Shown: positions 26,147 to 35,445 of the stretch, in pieces
How the letters are laid out: each line of letters begins with the position of its first letter
Numbering within the stretch: position 1 is the first letter of the stretch
Assembly (NCBI RefSeq): GCF_003461955.1
Contig: NZ_QTYB01000013.1
Span: forward strand, 42,431 to 106,430
Direction of reading: 5' to 3'
From: Ruminococcus sp. AM36-2AA
GTDB lineage: Bacteria > Bacillota > Clostridia > Lachnospirales > Lachnospiraceae
DNA: 64,000 nt
The notes under the pieces: model-generated
The model's database searches: none
Told to the model about the DNA's origin: nothing
The model's input: the letters and a program-made list of their open reading frames with translations, nothing else
Translations under genes and position numbers: made by a program

Positions 26147-28786
26147 TTGAGTGAAAAAATATTACTGATCGATGGACATAGTATTTTGAACAGGGCATTT
26201 TATGGCCTGCCGGATCTTACCAATGCAGAGGGACGCCATACAGGAGCAGTATATGGATTTCTGAATATTATGTTCAGAATTATGGAAGAAGAGAAGCCGG
26301 AGTACCTTACCGTTGCCTTTGACCTGAGTGCACCTACGTTTCGGCATAAGCGTTACGAAGCTTATAAAGGAACCCGAAAACCCATGCCGGAGGAACTTCG
26401 GGAACAGGTTCCGCTGATCAAAGAGATGCTTGCTGCCATGGGGATCAACATCATGTCGTTGGAAGGATATGAGGCAGATGACCTTCTTGGCACAGTTGCA
26501 AGAAGAAGTGAAGCGAAAGGCATGGATGTCACCATTCTTTCCGGAGACCGGGATCTTCTTCAGCTTGCCACGGATAAGGTTCTGATTCGACTTCCGAAGA
26601 CCGTCCGGGGCAAGACTACCATTGAGAATTATCATACTGCGGAAGTGCTCGAAAAATATCAGGTAACGCCGCCGCAGATCATAGAACTGAAAGCTCTGAT
26701 GGGTGACAGTTCCGATAATATTCCGGGAATTCCAGGCGTTGGAGAAAAAACCGCAACCAAGATGATCGTGCAGTTCGGTTCCATTGAGAATGCCCATGAG
26801 CATCTGGAAGAAGTGAAGCCCAATAAGGCGAAAGAATCTCTCCGTGAACATTACGATATGGCACAGCTTTCCAAAGAACTTGCGACCATCAATACAGACA
26901 GTCCGCTGGAATTCTCCTACGAAAAGGCGAAAGTGGAGAATCCCTATACTCCGGAAGCCTATGAACTGTGCAAACGACTGGAATTTAAAAACATGCTGAA
27001 CCGTTTTGATCCGGTTACGGCAGCAGATTCCTCCATGGAACTGGAATTTTTTACCTGTAATGATCTTTCCGGGGTGGAGGCCCTGTTTGAAAAAGCAGCG
27101 AGGAAAGAGCAGGTGGGTATTTCCGTTCTTGCAGACCCGGATCAGGTGTATGCCGTAGGACTGGTCCTGGATGAAAAAGAAATCTATCAGATTCCGGTGG
27201 GAGGACTTCTTACCGGGGATTACCTTTGTGGAAAGCTGAAAGCCCTGGCGGATAGTACAGTGCTCTGTGCCATGGACATCAAGGCAGTTCTCAAACATGT
27301 CCCGCTGGAAGAACCGGAAAAAGTTTTTGACACAGGGGTTGCGGCGTACCTTCTGAATCCGCTGAAATCTTCCTATACCTATGACGATATTGCCAGAGAA
27401 TATCTGGATGGCATGATGCTCCCGGCAAAAGAAGATCTTCTTGGAAAAACTTCCCTGAAAAAAGCCTGGGAAGAAGAAATGGAATGCCTTGGAAATTATG
27501 CCTGTTATCAGGCCTTTGTTCCATGTATGGCCCGTGGCGTTCTTCTTGAAAAACTGGACGAAACAGGCATGCGTAAAGTTTACGATGAGATCGAGCTTCC
27601 TCTTGTCTTTACTCTGGATTCCATGGAAAAATGGGGAATTTCCGTTAAAGGTGAAGAACTTAAAAGTTATGGCGAAAAGCTGAAAGTCCGCATCCAGGAT
27701 CTGGAAAAAACCATCTGGCAGGAAGCAGGGGAGGAATTTAACATCAATTCCCCGAAACAGCTGGGTGTGATTCTTTTTGAAAAACTGGGACTTCCCGGTG
27801 GAAAGAAAACCAAGACGGGTTACTCCACCGCAGCGGATATCCTGGATAAACTGGCAGCGGATCATGCTATTGTAAAAGATATTCTGGAGTACCGTCAGCT
27901 GACCAAGCTGAAATCCACTTATGCAGATGGTCTTGGAAATGTGATCGGAAAAGACGGACGAATTCACTCCACTTTCAATCAGACAATCACGGCGACCGGA
28001 CGTATCAGCAGCACGGACCCAAATCTTCAGAACATTCCGGTACGTATGGAACTGGGAAGGCTGATCCGCAAGGTTTTTGTGCCGGAGGAAGGATTTGTAT
28101 TTCTGGATGCGGATTATTCTCAGATTGAACTTCGTGTACTGGCCCATATGTCCGGCGATGAAAAACTGATCCAGGCTTACCGTGAGGCAGAGGATATCCA
28201 CCGCCTTACCGCATCCCAGGTGTTCCATGTACCGCTGGACGAGGTGACACCTCTTCAGAGACGAAATGCCAAGGCGGTAAACTTTGGAATTGTTTACGGC
28301 ATCAGTTCCTTTGGATTGAGCCAGGATTTAAGTATTACCAGAAAAGAGGCAGCTGCCTACATCGAAAAATATTTTGAAACCTATCCGAAGATCAAGGGAT
28401 TTCTGGATGGCCTGGTAAAAGAAGGCAGGGAACATGGTTATGTGACTACCATGTTTGGCAGACGAAGACCTGTGCCGGAACTGAAATCCAGCAATTTCAT
28501 GCAGCGTTCTTTCGGAGAACGTGTGGCCATGAATTCCCCGATCCAGGGTACTGCGGCGGACATCATCAAGATCGCCATGAACCATGTTTATGAACGGATG
28601 AAAAAAGAAGGCCTGCACTCAAGACTGGTGCTTCAGGTACACGATGAGCTTTTGATCGAGACAAAGAAGGAAGAAATCGAGATCGTTTCCCGCATTCTGG
28701 AAGAAGAGATGAAGGGAGCCGCAGATCTTGCAGTGGAACTTGAAGTGGATATGCACCAGGGCGACAGCTGGTATGAGGCGAAATAA
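26147..28786 (+). CDS. polA: DNA polymerase I
   Basis: PolA fills gaps and removes RNA primers. The 5'-3' nuclease domain (residues ~1-290) starts LLIDGHSILNRAFYG and includes EADDLLGTVA and GDSSDNIPGIPGVGEKTA. The polymerase domain carries LDADYSQIELRVLAH, the RRNAKAVNFGIVYGIS O-helix and LQVHDELLIE. The central 3'-5' exonuclease-like domain lacks the DxE metal motif (KEQVGISVLADPDQ), so it is probably not proofreading. The best start is TTG 26147, nine bases after AGGAGGG (879 residues). coaE starts immediately after the stop. Confidence 0.95.
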   Translation: MSEKILLIDGHSILNRAFYGLPDLTNAEGRHTGAVYGFLNIMFRIMEEEKPEYLTVAFDLSAPTFRHKRYEAYKGTRKPMPEELREQVPLIKEMLAAMGINIMSLEGYEADDLLGTVARRSEAKGMDVTILSGDRDLLQLATDKVLIRLPKTVRGKTTIENYHTAEVLEKYQVTPPQIIELKALMGDSSDNIPGIPGVGEKTATKMIVQFGSIENAHEHLEEVKPNKAKESLREHYDMAQLSKELATINTDSPLEFSYEKAKVENPYTPEAYELCKRLEFKNMLNRFDPVTAADSSMELEFFTCNDLSGVEALFEKAARKEQVGISVLADPDQVYAVGLVLDEKEIYQIPVGGLLTGDYLCGKLKALADSTVLCAMDIKAVLKHVPLEEPEKVFDTGVAAYLLNPLKSSYTYDDIAREYLDGMMLPAKEDLLGKTSLKKAWEEEMECLGNYACYQAFVPCMARGVLLEKLDETGMRKVYDEIELPLVFTLDSMEKWGISVKGEELKSYGEKLKVRIQDLEKTIWQEAGEEFNINSPKQLGVILFEKLGLPGGKKTKTGYSTAADILDKLAADHAIVKDILEYRQLTKLKSTYADGLGNVIGKDGRIHSTFNQTITATGRISSTDPNLQNIPVRMELGRLIRKVFVPEEGFVFLDADYSQIELRVLAHMSGDEKLIQAYREAEDIHRLTASQVFHVPLDEVTPLQRRNAKAVNFGIVYGISSFGLSQDLSITRKEAAAYIEKYFETYPKIKGFLDGLVKEGREHGYVTTMFGRRRPVPELKSSNFMQRSFGERVAMNSPIQGTAADIIKIAMNHVYERMKKEGLHSRLVLQVHDELLIETKKEEIEIVSRILEEEMKGAADLAVELEVDMHQGDSWYEAK

Positions 28787-29386
28787 ATGAGAGTGATCGG
28801 AGTAACCGGCGGAGTAGGCGCCGGAAAAAGTACAGTACTTGGAATCCTGGAAGAAGAGTTTCAGGCATATGTGATTCAGGCAGACCAGCTTGGCCATATT
28901 TTGATGGAACCGGGAGAAGAATGTTACGATGCGGTGATCGCATTGTTTGGAAAAGAAATCATAAAAAAAGATAAAACTATTGACCGGAGAAGGATTTCTG
29001 ATGTAGTATTCACAGATAAGGATATGCTTTTGAAATTAAACGGGATCATTCATCCGGCCGTAAAACAGAGAATCCTCCGTCTTCTTGGAGAACAGAAGGA
29101 AGCGGGAAGAGGAATCTGCGTTGTGGAGGCTGCTCTTTTTCTGGAAGAAAATTATCAAGAATTCTGTGATGAAGTCTGGTATGTGTATACAGAAGAAGAG
29201 ATCCGGATCCAGCGCCTGATGGAAAGCCGCGGCTATTCTAGAGAGAAATCTCTTGGCATTATCCGAAACCAGGTATCTGATCAGGTTTTCAGAGAACACA
29301 CGGATTATGTGATCGAAAACAACGGAGATCTTTCAGATACCCGGAGACAGATCAGAGAAGGGATAGAGAGAAATGAGACTTTGTAG
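28787..29386 (+). CDS. coaE: Dephospho-CoA kinase
   Basis: CoaE phosphorylates dephospho-CoA in the last step of CoA synthesis. The 199-residue protein has the P-loop GVTGGVGAGKST, the QADQLGHIL block and the lid-region IRIQRLMESRGYSREKS. Its ATG directly follows the polA TAA, and it overlaps the next gene by 14 bases. The polA-coaE order is common in Firmicutes. Confidence 0.94.
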   Translation: MRVIGVTGGVGAGKSTVLGILEEEFQAYVIQADQLGHILMEPGEECYDAVIALFGKEIIKKDKTIDRRRISDVVFTDKDMLLKLNGIIHPAVKQRILRLLGEQKEAGRGICVVEAALFLEENYQEFCDEVWYVYTEEEIRIQRLMESRGYSREKSLGIIRNQVSDQVFREHTDYVIENNGDLSDTRRQIREGIERNETL

Positions 29387-30170
29387 TATTGCCAGCGGAA
29401 GCAGTGGCAACTGTATCTATGTGGGCTCTGAGGAGGCACATGTCCTGGTAGATGTGGGAATCAGTGGGAAAAATATCGAGAAAGGCCTGAATACCCTTGA
29501 CCTTACCGGAAAAGATGTGGACGGAATCCTGATCACCCATGAACATTCCGACCATATCAAGGGCCTGGGAGTGATCTCCAGAAAATACGGAATTCCCATT
29601 TACGCCACAGGCGGGACTGCAGATGCCATGCTTCGGATGAAATCCCTTGGAAAAATGCCGGAGGGACTGATCCACGAGATCCGGGAAGACGAACCTTTTG
29701 AGATCAAAGACCTGACAGTAAATCCTTTTACCATTCCTCACGATGCGGCACAGCCGGTAGGTTACCGCCTGGAATGCGGAGAACATTCTGTGGGTATTGC
29801 CACAGACCTTGGAAAATATAACGATTACATTGTAAAAAATCTGGAGAATCTGGATGCGGTGCTTCTGGAAGCCAACCACGACATCCGCATGCTCCAGGTT
29901 GGAAAATACCCTTATTATCTGAAACAGAGAATTTTAGGAGACAGAGGCCATCTCTCCAATGAGAATGCAGGCCGCCTGCTTTGCCGGATCCTCCATGATA
30001 ATCTGAAAGCTGTTTTTCTCGGCCATTTAAGCCGGGAAAACAACTACGAAGAACTTGCCTATGAGACTGTTTGCTCGGAGGTAACGCTTGGTGACAACCC
30101 GTATCGTTCCAGGGATTTTAAGATCCAGGTAGCGAAGAGGGATCACATATCAGAAATAATCACAGTGTAG
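29373..30170 (+). CDS. Metallo-beta-lactamase-fold hydrolase (YycJ/WalJ type)
   Basis: The 265-residue protein begins LCSIASGSSGNCIYVG, typical of YycJ, and carries the metal motif THEHSDH and a later LEANHD. Homologues act on DNA or RNA ends and have been linked to mismatch repair and cell-wall stress; the substrate is uncertain. Here it sits in an operon with polA and coaE rather than with walRK, which fits a DNA-repair link. It overlaps coaE by 14 bases. Confidence 0.88.
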   Translation: MRLCSIASGSSGNCIYVGSEEAHVLVDVGISGKNIEKGLNTLDLTGKDVDGILITHEHSDHIKGLGVISRKYGIPIYATGGTADAMLRMKSLGKMPEGLIHEIREDEPFEIKDLTVNPFTIPHDAAQPVGYRLECGEHSVGIATDLGKYNDYIVKNLENLDAVLLEANHDIRMLQVGKYPYYLKQRILGDRGHLSNENAGRLLCRILHDNLKAVFLGHLSRENNYEELAYETVCSEVTLGDNPYRSRDFKIQVAKRDHISEIITV

Positions 30171-30183
30171 AAAGGAAAAAACG

Positions 30184-30456
30184 ATGAAGAAGACAATTAT
30201 CACAGTAGTAGGAAATGACACAGTAGGAATTATCGCAAAGGTTTGTACATACCTTGCAGAGAATCAGGTTAACATTCTGGATATTTCTCAGACCATCGTT
30301 CAGGGGTACTTCAACATGATGATGATCGCAGACACAGCAAAATGTGAAAAAGATGGCGGCACACTTGCAAAAGAGCTGGAAAATCTTGGCAAAGAGATCG
30401 GCGTTGTGATCCACTGCCAGCATGAAGATATTTTTAACATGATGCATCGAGTATGA
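30184..30456 (+). CDS. ACT-domain protein (UPF0237 type)
   Basis: This 90-residue protein is a single ACT domain (ITVVGNDTVGIIAKVCTYLAENQVNILDISQ). It is the small regulatory type that binds amino acids or similar ligands. It is paired with the PFL/UPF0210 gene 128 bases downstream, a conserved two-gene arrangement in Firmicutes, so the ACT protein may regulate that partner. It starts 13 bases after the YycJ-type gene. Confidence 0.9.
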   Translation: MKKTIITVVGNDTVGIIAKVCTYLAENQVNILDISQTIVQGYFNMMMIADTAKCEKDGGTLAKELENLGKEIGVVIHCQHEDIFNMMHRV

Positions 30457-30458
30457 TC

Positions 30459-30541
30459 AAATAACGGTATACCGTTATTTAACCTATAAACTATGAAGCA
30501 GTTTATGGGCTATGAGCAAGTAGCGAATGCGGATTGCGAAT
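30459..30541 (+). repeat. Composite intergenic element, copy 1
   Basis: Three parts occur in order: a perfect palindrome with arms AAATAACGGT / ACCGTTATTT (30459-30480); a hairpin ATAAACT-atgaagc-AGTTTAT (30486-30506); and a core at 30511-30541 that starts TATGAGCAAGTAGCGAA and ends GCGGATTGCGAAT. The same order and core occur at 35335-35408. It ends 43 bases before the start of the PFL-family gene. Confidence 0.75.
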
Positions 30542-30584
30542 GTTATGATATCTATTTAACATCAATCATCAGGGAGAAAATAAA

Positions 30585-31949
30585 ATGATCAATATTTTTG
30601 AGGTAAACGAGACAAATAAAATGATCGAGCAGGAGAATCTGGATGTGCGTACCATTACCATGGGTATCAGCCTTTTAGACTGTATCGATCCTGACCTGGA
30701 TGCACTGAATCAGAAAATATATGAGAAGATCACCACAAAAGCCAGAAACCTGGTAGCGACCGGTGATGAGATCGCAACCGAGTACGGGATCCCGGTTGTA
30801 AATAAACGAATTTCAGTAACACCGATCGCTCTGGTTGGCGGAGCTGCATGTAAGAAACCGGAAGATTTTGTGACCATCGCAAGAACACTGGATAAATGTG
30901 CCAAGGAAGTTGGCGTTAACTTTATCGGCGGATATTCCGCACTGGTAAGCAAGGGAATGACTCCGGCAGAGGAGCTTCTCATCCGTTCCATTCCTCAGGC
31001 AATGGCAGAGACAGAGCGTGTCTGCAGTTCTGTAAATGTTGGCTCCACCAAGACAGGTATCAACATGGATGCCGTAAAACTGATGGGAGAGATCGTCCTT
31101 GCAACAGCAGAGGCGACCAAAGAGCAGGATTCCCTTGGCTGTGCCAAACTTGTAGTGTTCTGCAACGCACCGGATGACAACCCGTTTATGGCAGGCGCTT
31201 TCCACGGTGTTACAGAGGCAGACTGCATCATCAATGTAGGTGTCAGCGGCCCTGGCGTTGTAAAAAAAGCCCTGGAGCAGGTTCGTGGAGAGGATTTCGG
31301 AACACTTTGCGAGATGATCAAACGTACCGCATTTAAGGTAACACGAGTTGGACAGCTGGTTGCACGTGAGGCATCCAGACGTCTGGATGTGCCGTTTGGT
31401 ATTGTGGATCTTTCTCTTGCACCGACACCGGCCATCGGTGATTCCGTAGCGGAGATCCTGGAGGAGATCGGTCTTGAGAGAGCCGGCGCACCGGGAACAA
31501 CTGCAGCACTTGCCCTTCTTAATGACCAGGTGAAAAAAGGCGGTGTTATGGCAGCAGCAGCTGTAGGAGGCTTAAGCGGTGCCTTTATTCCGGTCAGTGA
31601 GGATCAGGGAATGATCGATGCGGTAAACGAAGGAGCTCTTACTCTTGAAAAACTGGAAGCCATGACCTGCGTATGCTCGGTCGGCCTGGATATGATCGCA
31701 GTTCCGGGAGATACCAAAGCTACCACACTGGCAGGTATCATTGCAGATGAGTCTGCCATCGGTATGGTAAACCAGAAGACAACTGCAGTACGTCTGATCC
31801 CGGTAATTGGCAAAGGCGTAGGCGAAACTGTTGAGTTTGGCGGACTTCTTGGCTATGCACCGATCATGCCGGTAAATTCCTTCTCCTGCGATGCGTTTGT
31901 ACAGAGAGGTGGAAGAATCCCGGCACCGATCCACAGCTTTAAGAACTAA
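30585..31949 (+). CDS. PFL-family protein (UPF0210/DUF711)
   Basis: The 454-residue protein matches the UPF0210 family throughout ([48 protein letters not shown]-terminal [20 protein letters not shown]). The fold is distantly related to pyruvate formate-lyase-like proteins, but no glycyl-radical motif is visible and no reaction is established. It is paired with the upstream ACT protein. The structured 128-base gap between them contains the composite repeat element, so it may be regulated separately. Confidence 0.9.
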   Translation: MINIFEVNETNKMIEQENLDVRTITMGISLLDCIDPDLDALNQKIYEKITTKARNLVATGDEIATEYGIPVVNKRISVTPIALVGGAACKKPEDFVTIARTLDKCAKEVGVNFIGGYSALVSKGMTPAEELLIRSIPQAMAETERVCSSVNVGSTKTGINMDAVKLMGEIVLATAEATKEQDSLGCAKLVVFCNAPDDNPFMAGAFHGVTEADCIINVGVSGPGVVKKALEQVRGEDFGTLCEMIKRTAFKVTRVGQLVAREASRRLDVPFGIVDLSLAPTPAIGDSVAEILEEIGLERAGAPGTTAALALLNDQVKKGGVMAAAAVGGLSGAFIPVSEDQGMIDAVNEGALTLEKLEAMTCVCSVGLDMIAVPGDTKATTLAGIIADESAIGMVNQKTTAVRLIPVIGKGVGETVEFGGLLGYAPIMPVNSFSCDAFVQRGGRIPAPIHSFKN

Positions 31950-32022
31950 GGTACTGTTTACTTTATGACCGGCAACACGTTTCGCGATGCACAGAATTTC
32001 TGAAATTAATTTCATTTCGGGG

Positions 32023-32051
32023 TTGACAGACTCACGTTGATGTGCTAAAGT
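32023..32051 (+). promoter_or_regulatory. Promoter for the T-box/tryptophan transporter operon
   Basis: TTGACA (32023-32028) and TAAAGT (32046-32051) are 17 bases apart. A 14-bp palindrome, TGAAATTAATTTCA, lies just upstream (32001-32014). Confidence 0.85.
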
Positions 32052-32057
32052 AAACAC

Positions 32058-32342
32058 AACTTAAAAAACAAACCAGTGAGAAAGAGAAGTAAACATTTCA
32101 GGAAGCTTCGCAGAGAGCGGTGATGGTGGGAATCCGCAGGGAACCAGATGTTGAATGGACTTTCGAGGGCGGCCCGAACTATTTATCTGTACAGTAGGCG
32201 CCGACGGGAACCGAACCCGTTATCAATGAGGAGTGTATGTTAGTACACCGGAAAGTGGACGATTCGTCAATTTGAGTGGTACCGCGATAATAAAGAACTT
32301 TTATTACCGTCTCAAGCATAATATAAGCTTGAGACGGTTTTT
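32058..32342 (+). ncRNA. T-box riboswitch, tryptophan-specific (specifier UGG)
   Basis: Stem I landmarks are present: AGAGAG (32113-32118) and the apical-loop GATGGTGGGAA region. The specifier side reads GAA-TGG-AC, placing the Trp codon UGG at 32157-32159. The T-box sequence TGGTACCGCG is at 32277-32286. The terminator stem ACCGTCTCAAGC / GCTTGAGACGGT (32306-32317 / 32327-32338) has a T-run after it. Uncharged tRNA-Trp should stabilise the antiterminator and switch on the ABC transporter genes downstream. Confidence 0.95.
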
Positions 32343-32450
32343 GTGTTACAGGAAAAAGAAATTCTGTTGCATAAAAGTTGTTCCGGAAAAGCAGACCGCA
32401 GGGTGTACAAAAAGTAATCATAAGCGGAAATAAGAAGGGAGAACAAAATT

Positions 32451-33482
32451 ATGAAAAAAAGAATGTTAGTAATCGCAGCAGCAGTAGCAGCAACAACAAG
32501 TATGATGATGGCCAGCCCGGTTATGGCAGAGGATTTTAAAGTAGGTATCTGCAATTATGTAGACGATGCTTCTCTGAACCAGATTGTAGATAATATCCAG
32601 TCCCGTCTGGAAGAGATCGGCAAAGAAAAAGGTATCACATTTGATGTATCCTATGATAACTGCAATGCAGATGCCAGTGTTATGGAACAGATCATTTCCG
32701 ATTTCCAGGCAGATAACGTTGACCTGATGGTAGGTGTGGCTACACCGGTGGCAATGCGTATGCAGTCTGCTACAGAGGGAAGTGATACACCGGTTGTTTT
32801 CTCCGCAGTATCCGATCCGGTTGGCTCCGGCCTTGTAGATTCTCTGGATGCTCCTGGAGCAAATATTACAGGAACCAGTGATTATCTGGATACTTCTTCT
32901 ATCATGAAACTGATCCAGGCACAGAATCCGGATGTAAAGAAAATCGGTCTTCTTTATGATGTAGGACAGGACTCCTCCACAACAGCGATCCAGGAAGCAA
33001 AAGATTACCTGGATGAGCAGGGAATCGAATATGTAGAACGTACCGGAACGACTACCGATGAAGTCCAGCTTGCGGCAGATGCACTGATCGCAGATGGTGT
33101 GGATGCCGTATTTACACCTACAGACAATACCATCATGACAGCAGAGCTTTCTATTTATGAGAAATTTATTGACGCAGGAATCCCTCACTACACAGGTGCT
33201 GACTCCTTTGCATTAAATGGTGCTTTTGTAGGATATGGTGTTGATTATGCAAATCTTGGACAGAAAACAGCCGATATGATCGCAGATATCCTGGTAGATA
33301 ACGCAGATCCGGCCAAAACCGCTGTGGAAACATTTGATAATGGTACTGCAACAGTTAATACAGAAACCTGCAAAGAACTTGGTCTTGATTTTGATACCGT
33401 AAAGAAAGCATTTGAGCCGCTCTGCACACAGGTAAATGAGATCACAACCGCAGAGAGCTTCGATGAAGTAGACGCAAAATAA
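32451..33482 (+). CDS. trpX: ABC transporter substrate-binding protein, probably for tryptophan
   Basis: This 343-residue type-1 periplasmic-binding-fold protein (VGICNYVDDASLNQIVDNI; PVVFSAVSDPVGSGLVDS; GVDAVFTPTDNTIM) is of the TrpX/DUF534 family. It has a Sec signal peptide with cleavage near SPVMA-ED, but no cysteine and so no lipobox, unlike most Gram-positive binding proteins. Tryptophan specificity is inferred from the UGG T-box. It is followed by the permease and ATPase genes with short gaps. Confidence 0.9.
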   Translation: MKKRMLVIAAAVAATTSMMMASPVMAEDFKVGICNYVDDASLNQIVDNIQSRLEEIGKEKGITFDVSYDNCNADASVMEQIISDFQADNVDLMVGVATPVAMRMQSATEGSDTPVVFSAVSDPVGSGLVDSLDAPGANITGTSDYLDTSSIMKLIQAQNPDVKKIGLLYDVGQDSSTTAIQEAKDYLDEQGIEYVERTGTTTDEVQLAADALIADGVDAVFTPTDNTIMTAELSIYEKFIDAGIPHYTGADSFALNGAFVGYGVDYANLGQKTADMIADILVDNADPAKTAVETFDNGTATVNTETCKELGLDFDTVKKAFEPLCTQVNEITTAESFDEVDAK

Positions 33483-33538
33483 ATAACCGTTCACCTTGTA
33501 GAACAGTTATGAAATAAATCCAATTGGAGGAAATCACT

Positions 33539-34465
33539 GTGACGATTGCAACTATGTTCTCCCTCGGGGAGACTGCTCTGAAGCTTGGACTGATCTGTTC
33601 CCTGACAGTTCTTGCTCTGTTTCTTAGTTATTCTATGCTGAATGTCTGCGACCTTTCTACAGATGGCTGCTTTACTTTTGGAGCCGCTGTAGGAGCCGTA
33701 GTAGCTGTAAGCGGACATCCGTTTCTGTCCATAGTGGCAGCTATGGCAGCAGGTGTTACGTCGGGATTTGTAACTGCCATCTTGCAGACAAAGCTGGGAG
33801 TAGACAGCCTGCTTGCAGGTATCATTGTAAATACGGCCTTATATTCCGTAAATATTGCGGTCATGGGAGGCTCTTCTCTCATTAATATGAACCGGACAAC
33901 CACGGTATTTACCATGATGAAGGATGCACTTGCAGGTACACCTTTAAAAGGCAGAGAAGATATTATCATTGCAGCCATCGCAGTGATCCTTGTGATCGTA
34001 TTTCTGGTATTTTTCCTGAGAACAAGACTTGGTCTTGCAATCCGGGCAACCGGAAATAATTCCGATATGGTAAAATCTTCCTCCATCAATCCGGTCTTTA
34101 CAACTGTGATCGGCCTTTGTGTGGCAAATGCATTTACCGCACTTTCCGGATGCCTTCTGTCCCAGTCACAGAAATCCGTAGATATCAACATCGGACAGGG
34201 TATGGTCACCATCGCACTGGCATCTCTGCTGATCGGAGGTACTCTTCTTGGTCATGGAGGAATTTTTGTAAGGGCGGTAGGAATGGTGCTTGGTTCCTTT
34301 ATCTTCCGCCTTGTGTACACCATTGCACTTCGTTTCAATATGCCGGCGTTTATGCTGAAACTGGTATCTTCTGTGATCGTTGTTCTTGCAATTTCCGGTC
34401 CATATCTTAAGAAACAGTGGCCGCAGATCCGAAGAAGAATGACCCATACCAAAGGAGGAAGATGA
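33539..34465 (+). CDS. trpY: ABC transporter permease (tryptophan transport system)
   Basis: The 308-residue membrane protein has about eight to nine hydrophobic segments of the branched-chain-permease-like fold (FLSYSMLNVCDLSTDGCFTFGAAVGAVVA; TRLGLAIRATGNN). It forms the membrane channel for the TrpX-type importer. The start is GTG 33539, eight bases after GGAGG; the open frame extends five codons upstream through the ribosome site. Three bases separate its stop from the ATPase gene. Confidence 0.9.
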   Translation: MTIATMFSLGETALKLGLICSLTVLALFLSYSMLNVCDLSTDGCFTFGAAVGAVVAVSGHPFLSIVAAMAAGVTSGFVTAILQTKLGVDSLLAGIIVNTALYSVNIAVMGGSSLINMNRTTTVFTMMKDALAGTPLKGREDIIIAAIAVILVIVFLVFFLRTRLGLAIRATGNNSDMVKSSSINPVFTTVIGLCVANAFTALSGCLLSQSQKSVDINIGQGMVTIALASLLIGGTLLGHGGIFVRAVGMVLGSFIFRLVYTIALRFNMPAFMLKLVSSVIVVLAISGPYLKKQWPQIRRRMTHTKGGR

Positions 34466-34468
34466 TCC

Positions 34469-35257
34469 ATGTTAAAAATCAGCCATATTTCAAAAACATT
34501 TAATCCGGGAACTGTAAACGAAAAAAAGGCAATCGAAGATCTTTCCCTGGAACTGAAAAAAGGCGACTTTGCTACGATCATCGGTTCCAATGGTGCGGGA
34601 AAATCAACACTTTTCAACGCAATCTGCGGTGATTTCCTTACAGATGCAGGCTCTATCGAGCTGGACGGCAGGGATATCACATTTATGCCGCAGCATGCAC
34701 GTGCAAAAGAAATCGGCCGTCTTTATCAGGATCCGATGCGTGGAACTGCGCCGGGTATGACAATCGAAGAGAATCTTGCACTTGCAGCCGGCAAAGGCGG
34801 ATGGCTTTCTCATACAACCCGACAGGAAAAAGAACGTTTCCGTGAAGAACTGAAGAAACTGGACATTGGCCTGGAAGAGCGGATGAGTCATCCGGTGGGA
34901 CTTCTTTCCGGTGGACAGAGACAGGCCTTGACACTTCTGATGGCAACTATGAATCCGCCGAAATTACTTCTTCTGGATGAGCATACTGCAGCACTTGACC
35001 CGGGAACTGCAGAGAAAGTCCTGAATCTCACAAAACGGATCGTGGAAGAACATCAGCTGACCTGTCTGATGATCACACACAATATGCAGTCAGCAATTGA
35101 TCTTGGAAACCGTATTTTGATGATGGATTCCGGTAATATCGTACTGGATATCGGAGGAGAAGAGAAAAAGAACATGACTGTGGACGGTCTTCTTGAGAAG
35201 TTTAAGACAGGAGCCGGCAAGGCCTTGGATAATGACCGTATTCTTTTGTCGGAATAA
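34469..35257 (+). CDS. trpZ: ABC transporter ATP-binding protein (tryptophan transport system)
   Basis: The 262-residue ATPase has Walker A GSNGAGKST, signature LSGGQRQAL, Walker B LLLLDEHTAALDP and the switch histidine in MITHN. It powers import by the adjacent permease and binding protein and is the last gene of the T-box operon. A terminator follows. Confidence 0.92.
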   Translation: MLKISHISKTFNPGTVNEKKAIEDLSLELKKGDFATIIGSNGAGKSTLFNAICGDFLTDAGSIELDGRDITFMPQHARAKEIGRLYQDPMRGTAPGMTIEENLALAAGKGGWLSHTTRQEKERFREELKKLDIGLEERMSHPVGLLSGGQRQALTLLMATMNPPKLLLLDEHTAALDPGTAEKVLNLTKRIVEEHQLTCLMITHNMQSAIDLGNRILMMDSGNIVLDIGGEEKKNMTVDGLLEKFKTGAGKALDNDRILLSE

Positions 35258-35271
35258 TGAATGATAAGTAG

Positions 35272-35312
35272 AAGAGCCATCACTATCTGAAACAGGTGGT
35301 GGTTCTTTTTTT
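35272..35312 (+). terminator. Terminator of the tryptophan transporter operon
   Basis: The imperfect stem AGAGCCATCAC / GTGGTGGTTCT is followed by seven T. Confidence 0.82.
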
Positions 35313-35334
35313 GTGGAAAATTCTTGAGTATATC

Positions 35335-35408
35335 ACGTTACCGTGGTAAAATAAATGAAATCGCTTTGTGATTTTATTTATGAGCAAGTAGCGAAGCGGA
35401 TTGCGAAT
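35335..35408 (+). repeat. Composite intergenic element, copy 2
   Basis: The order matches copy 1: a palindrome TTACC-GT-GGTAA (35338-35349); a hairpin ATAAATGAAATC-gctttgt-GATTTTATTTAT (35351-35381); then the core starting ATGAGCAAGTAGCGAA and ending GCGGATTGCGAAT (35380-35408). The core differs from copy 1 by one missing T. It ends 37 bases before the aminotransferase start. Confidence 0.75.
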
Positions 35409-35445
35409 ATCCGATTAACTTTATTATGGAAGAGGGACGAATGAT

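Noticed and set aside
26162..28228. 688-codon open frame on the minus strand inside polA
   Set aside because: It mirrors the codon pattern of polA, has no recognisable domain, and lacks a ribosome site.
32121..32130. UGG in GTGATGGTGGG read as the T-box specifier
   Set aside because: This is the conserved apical loop of stem I. The specifier follows GAA on the 3' side, at 32157-32159, which is also UGG.
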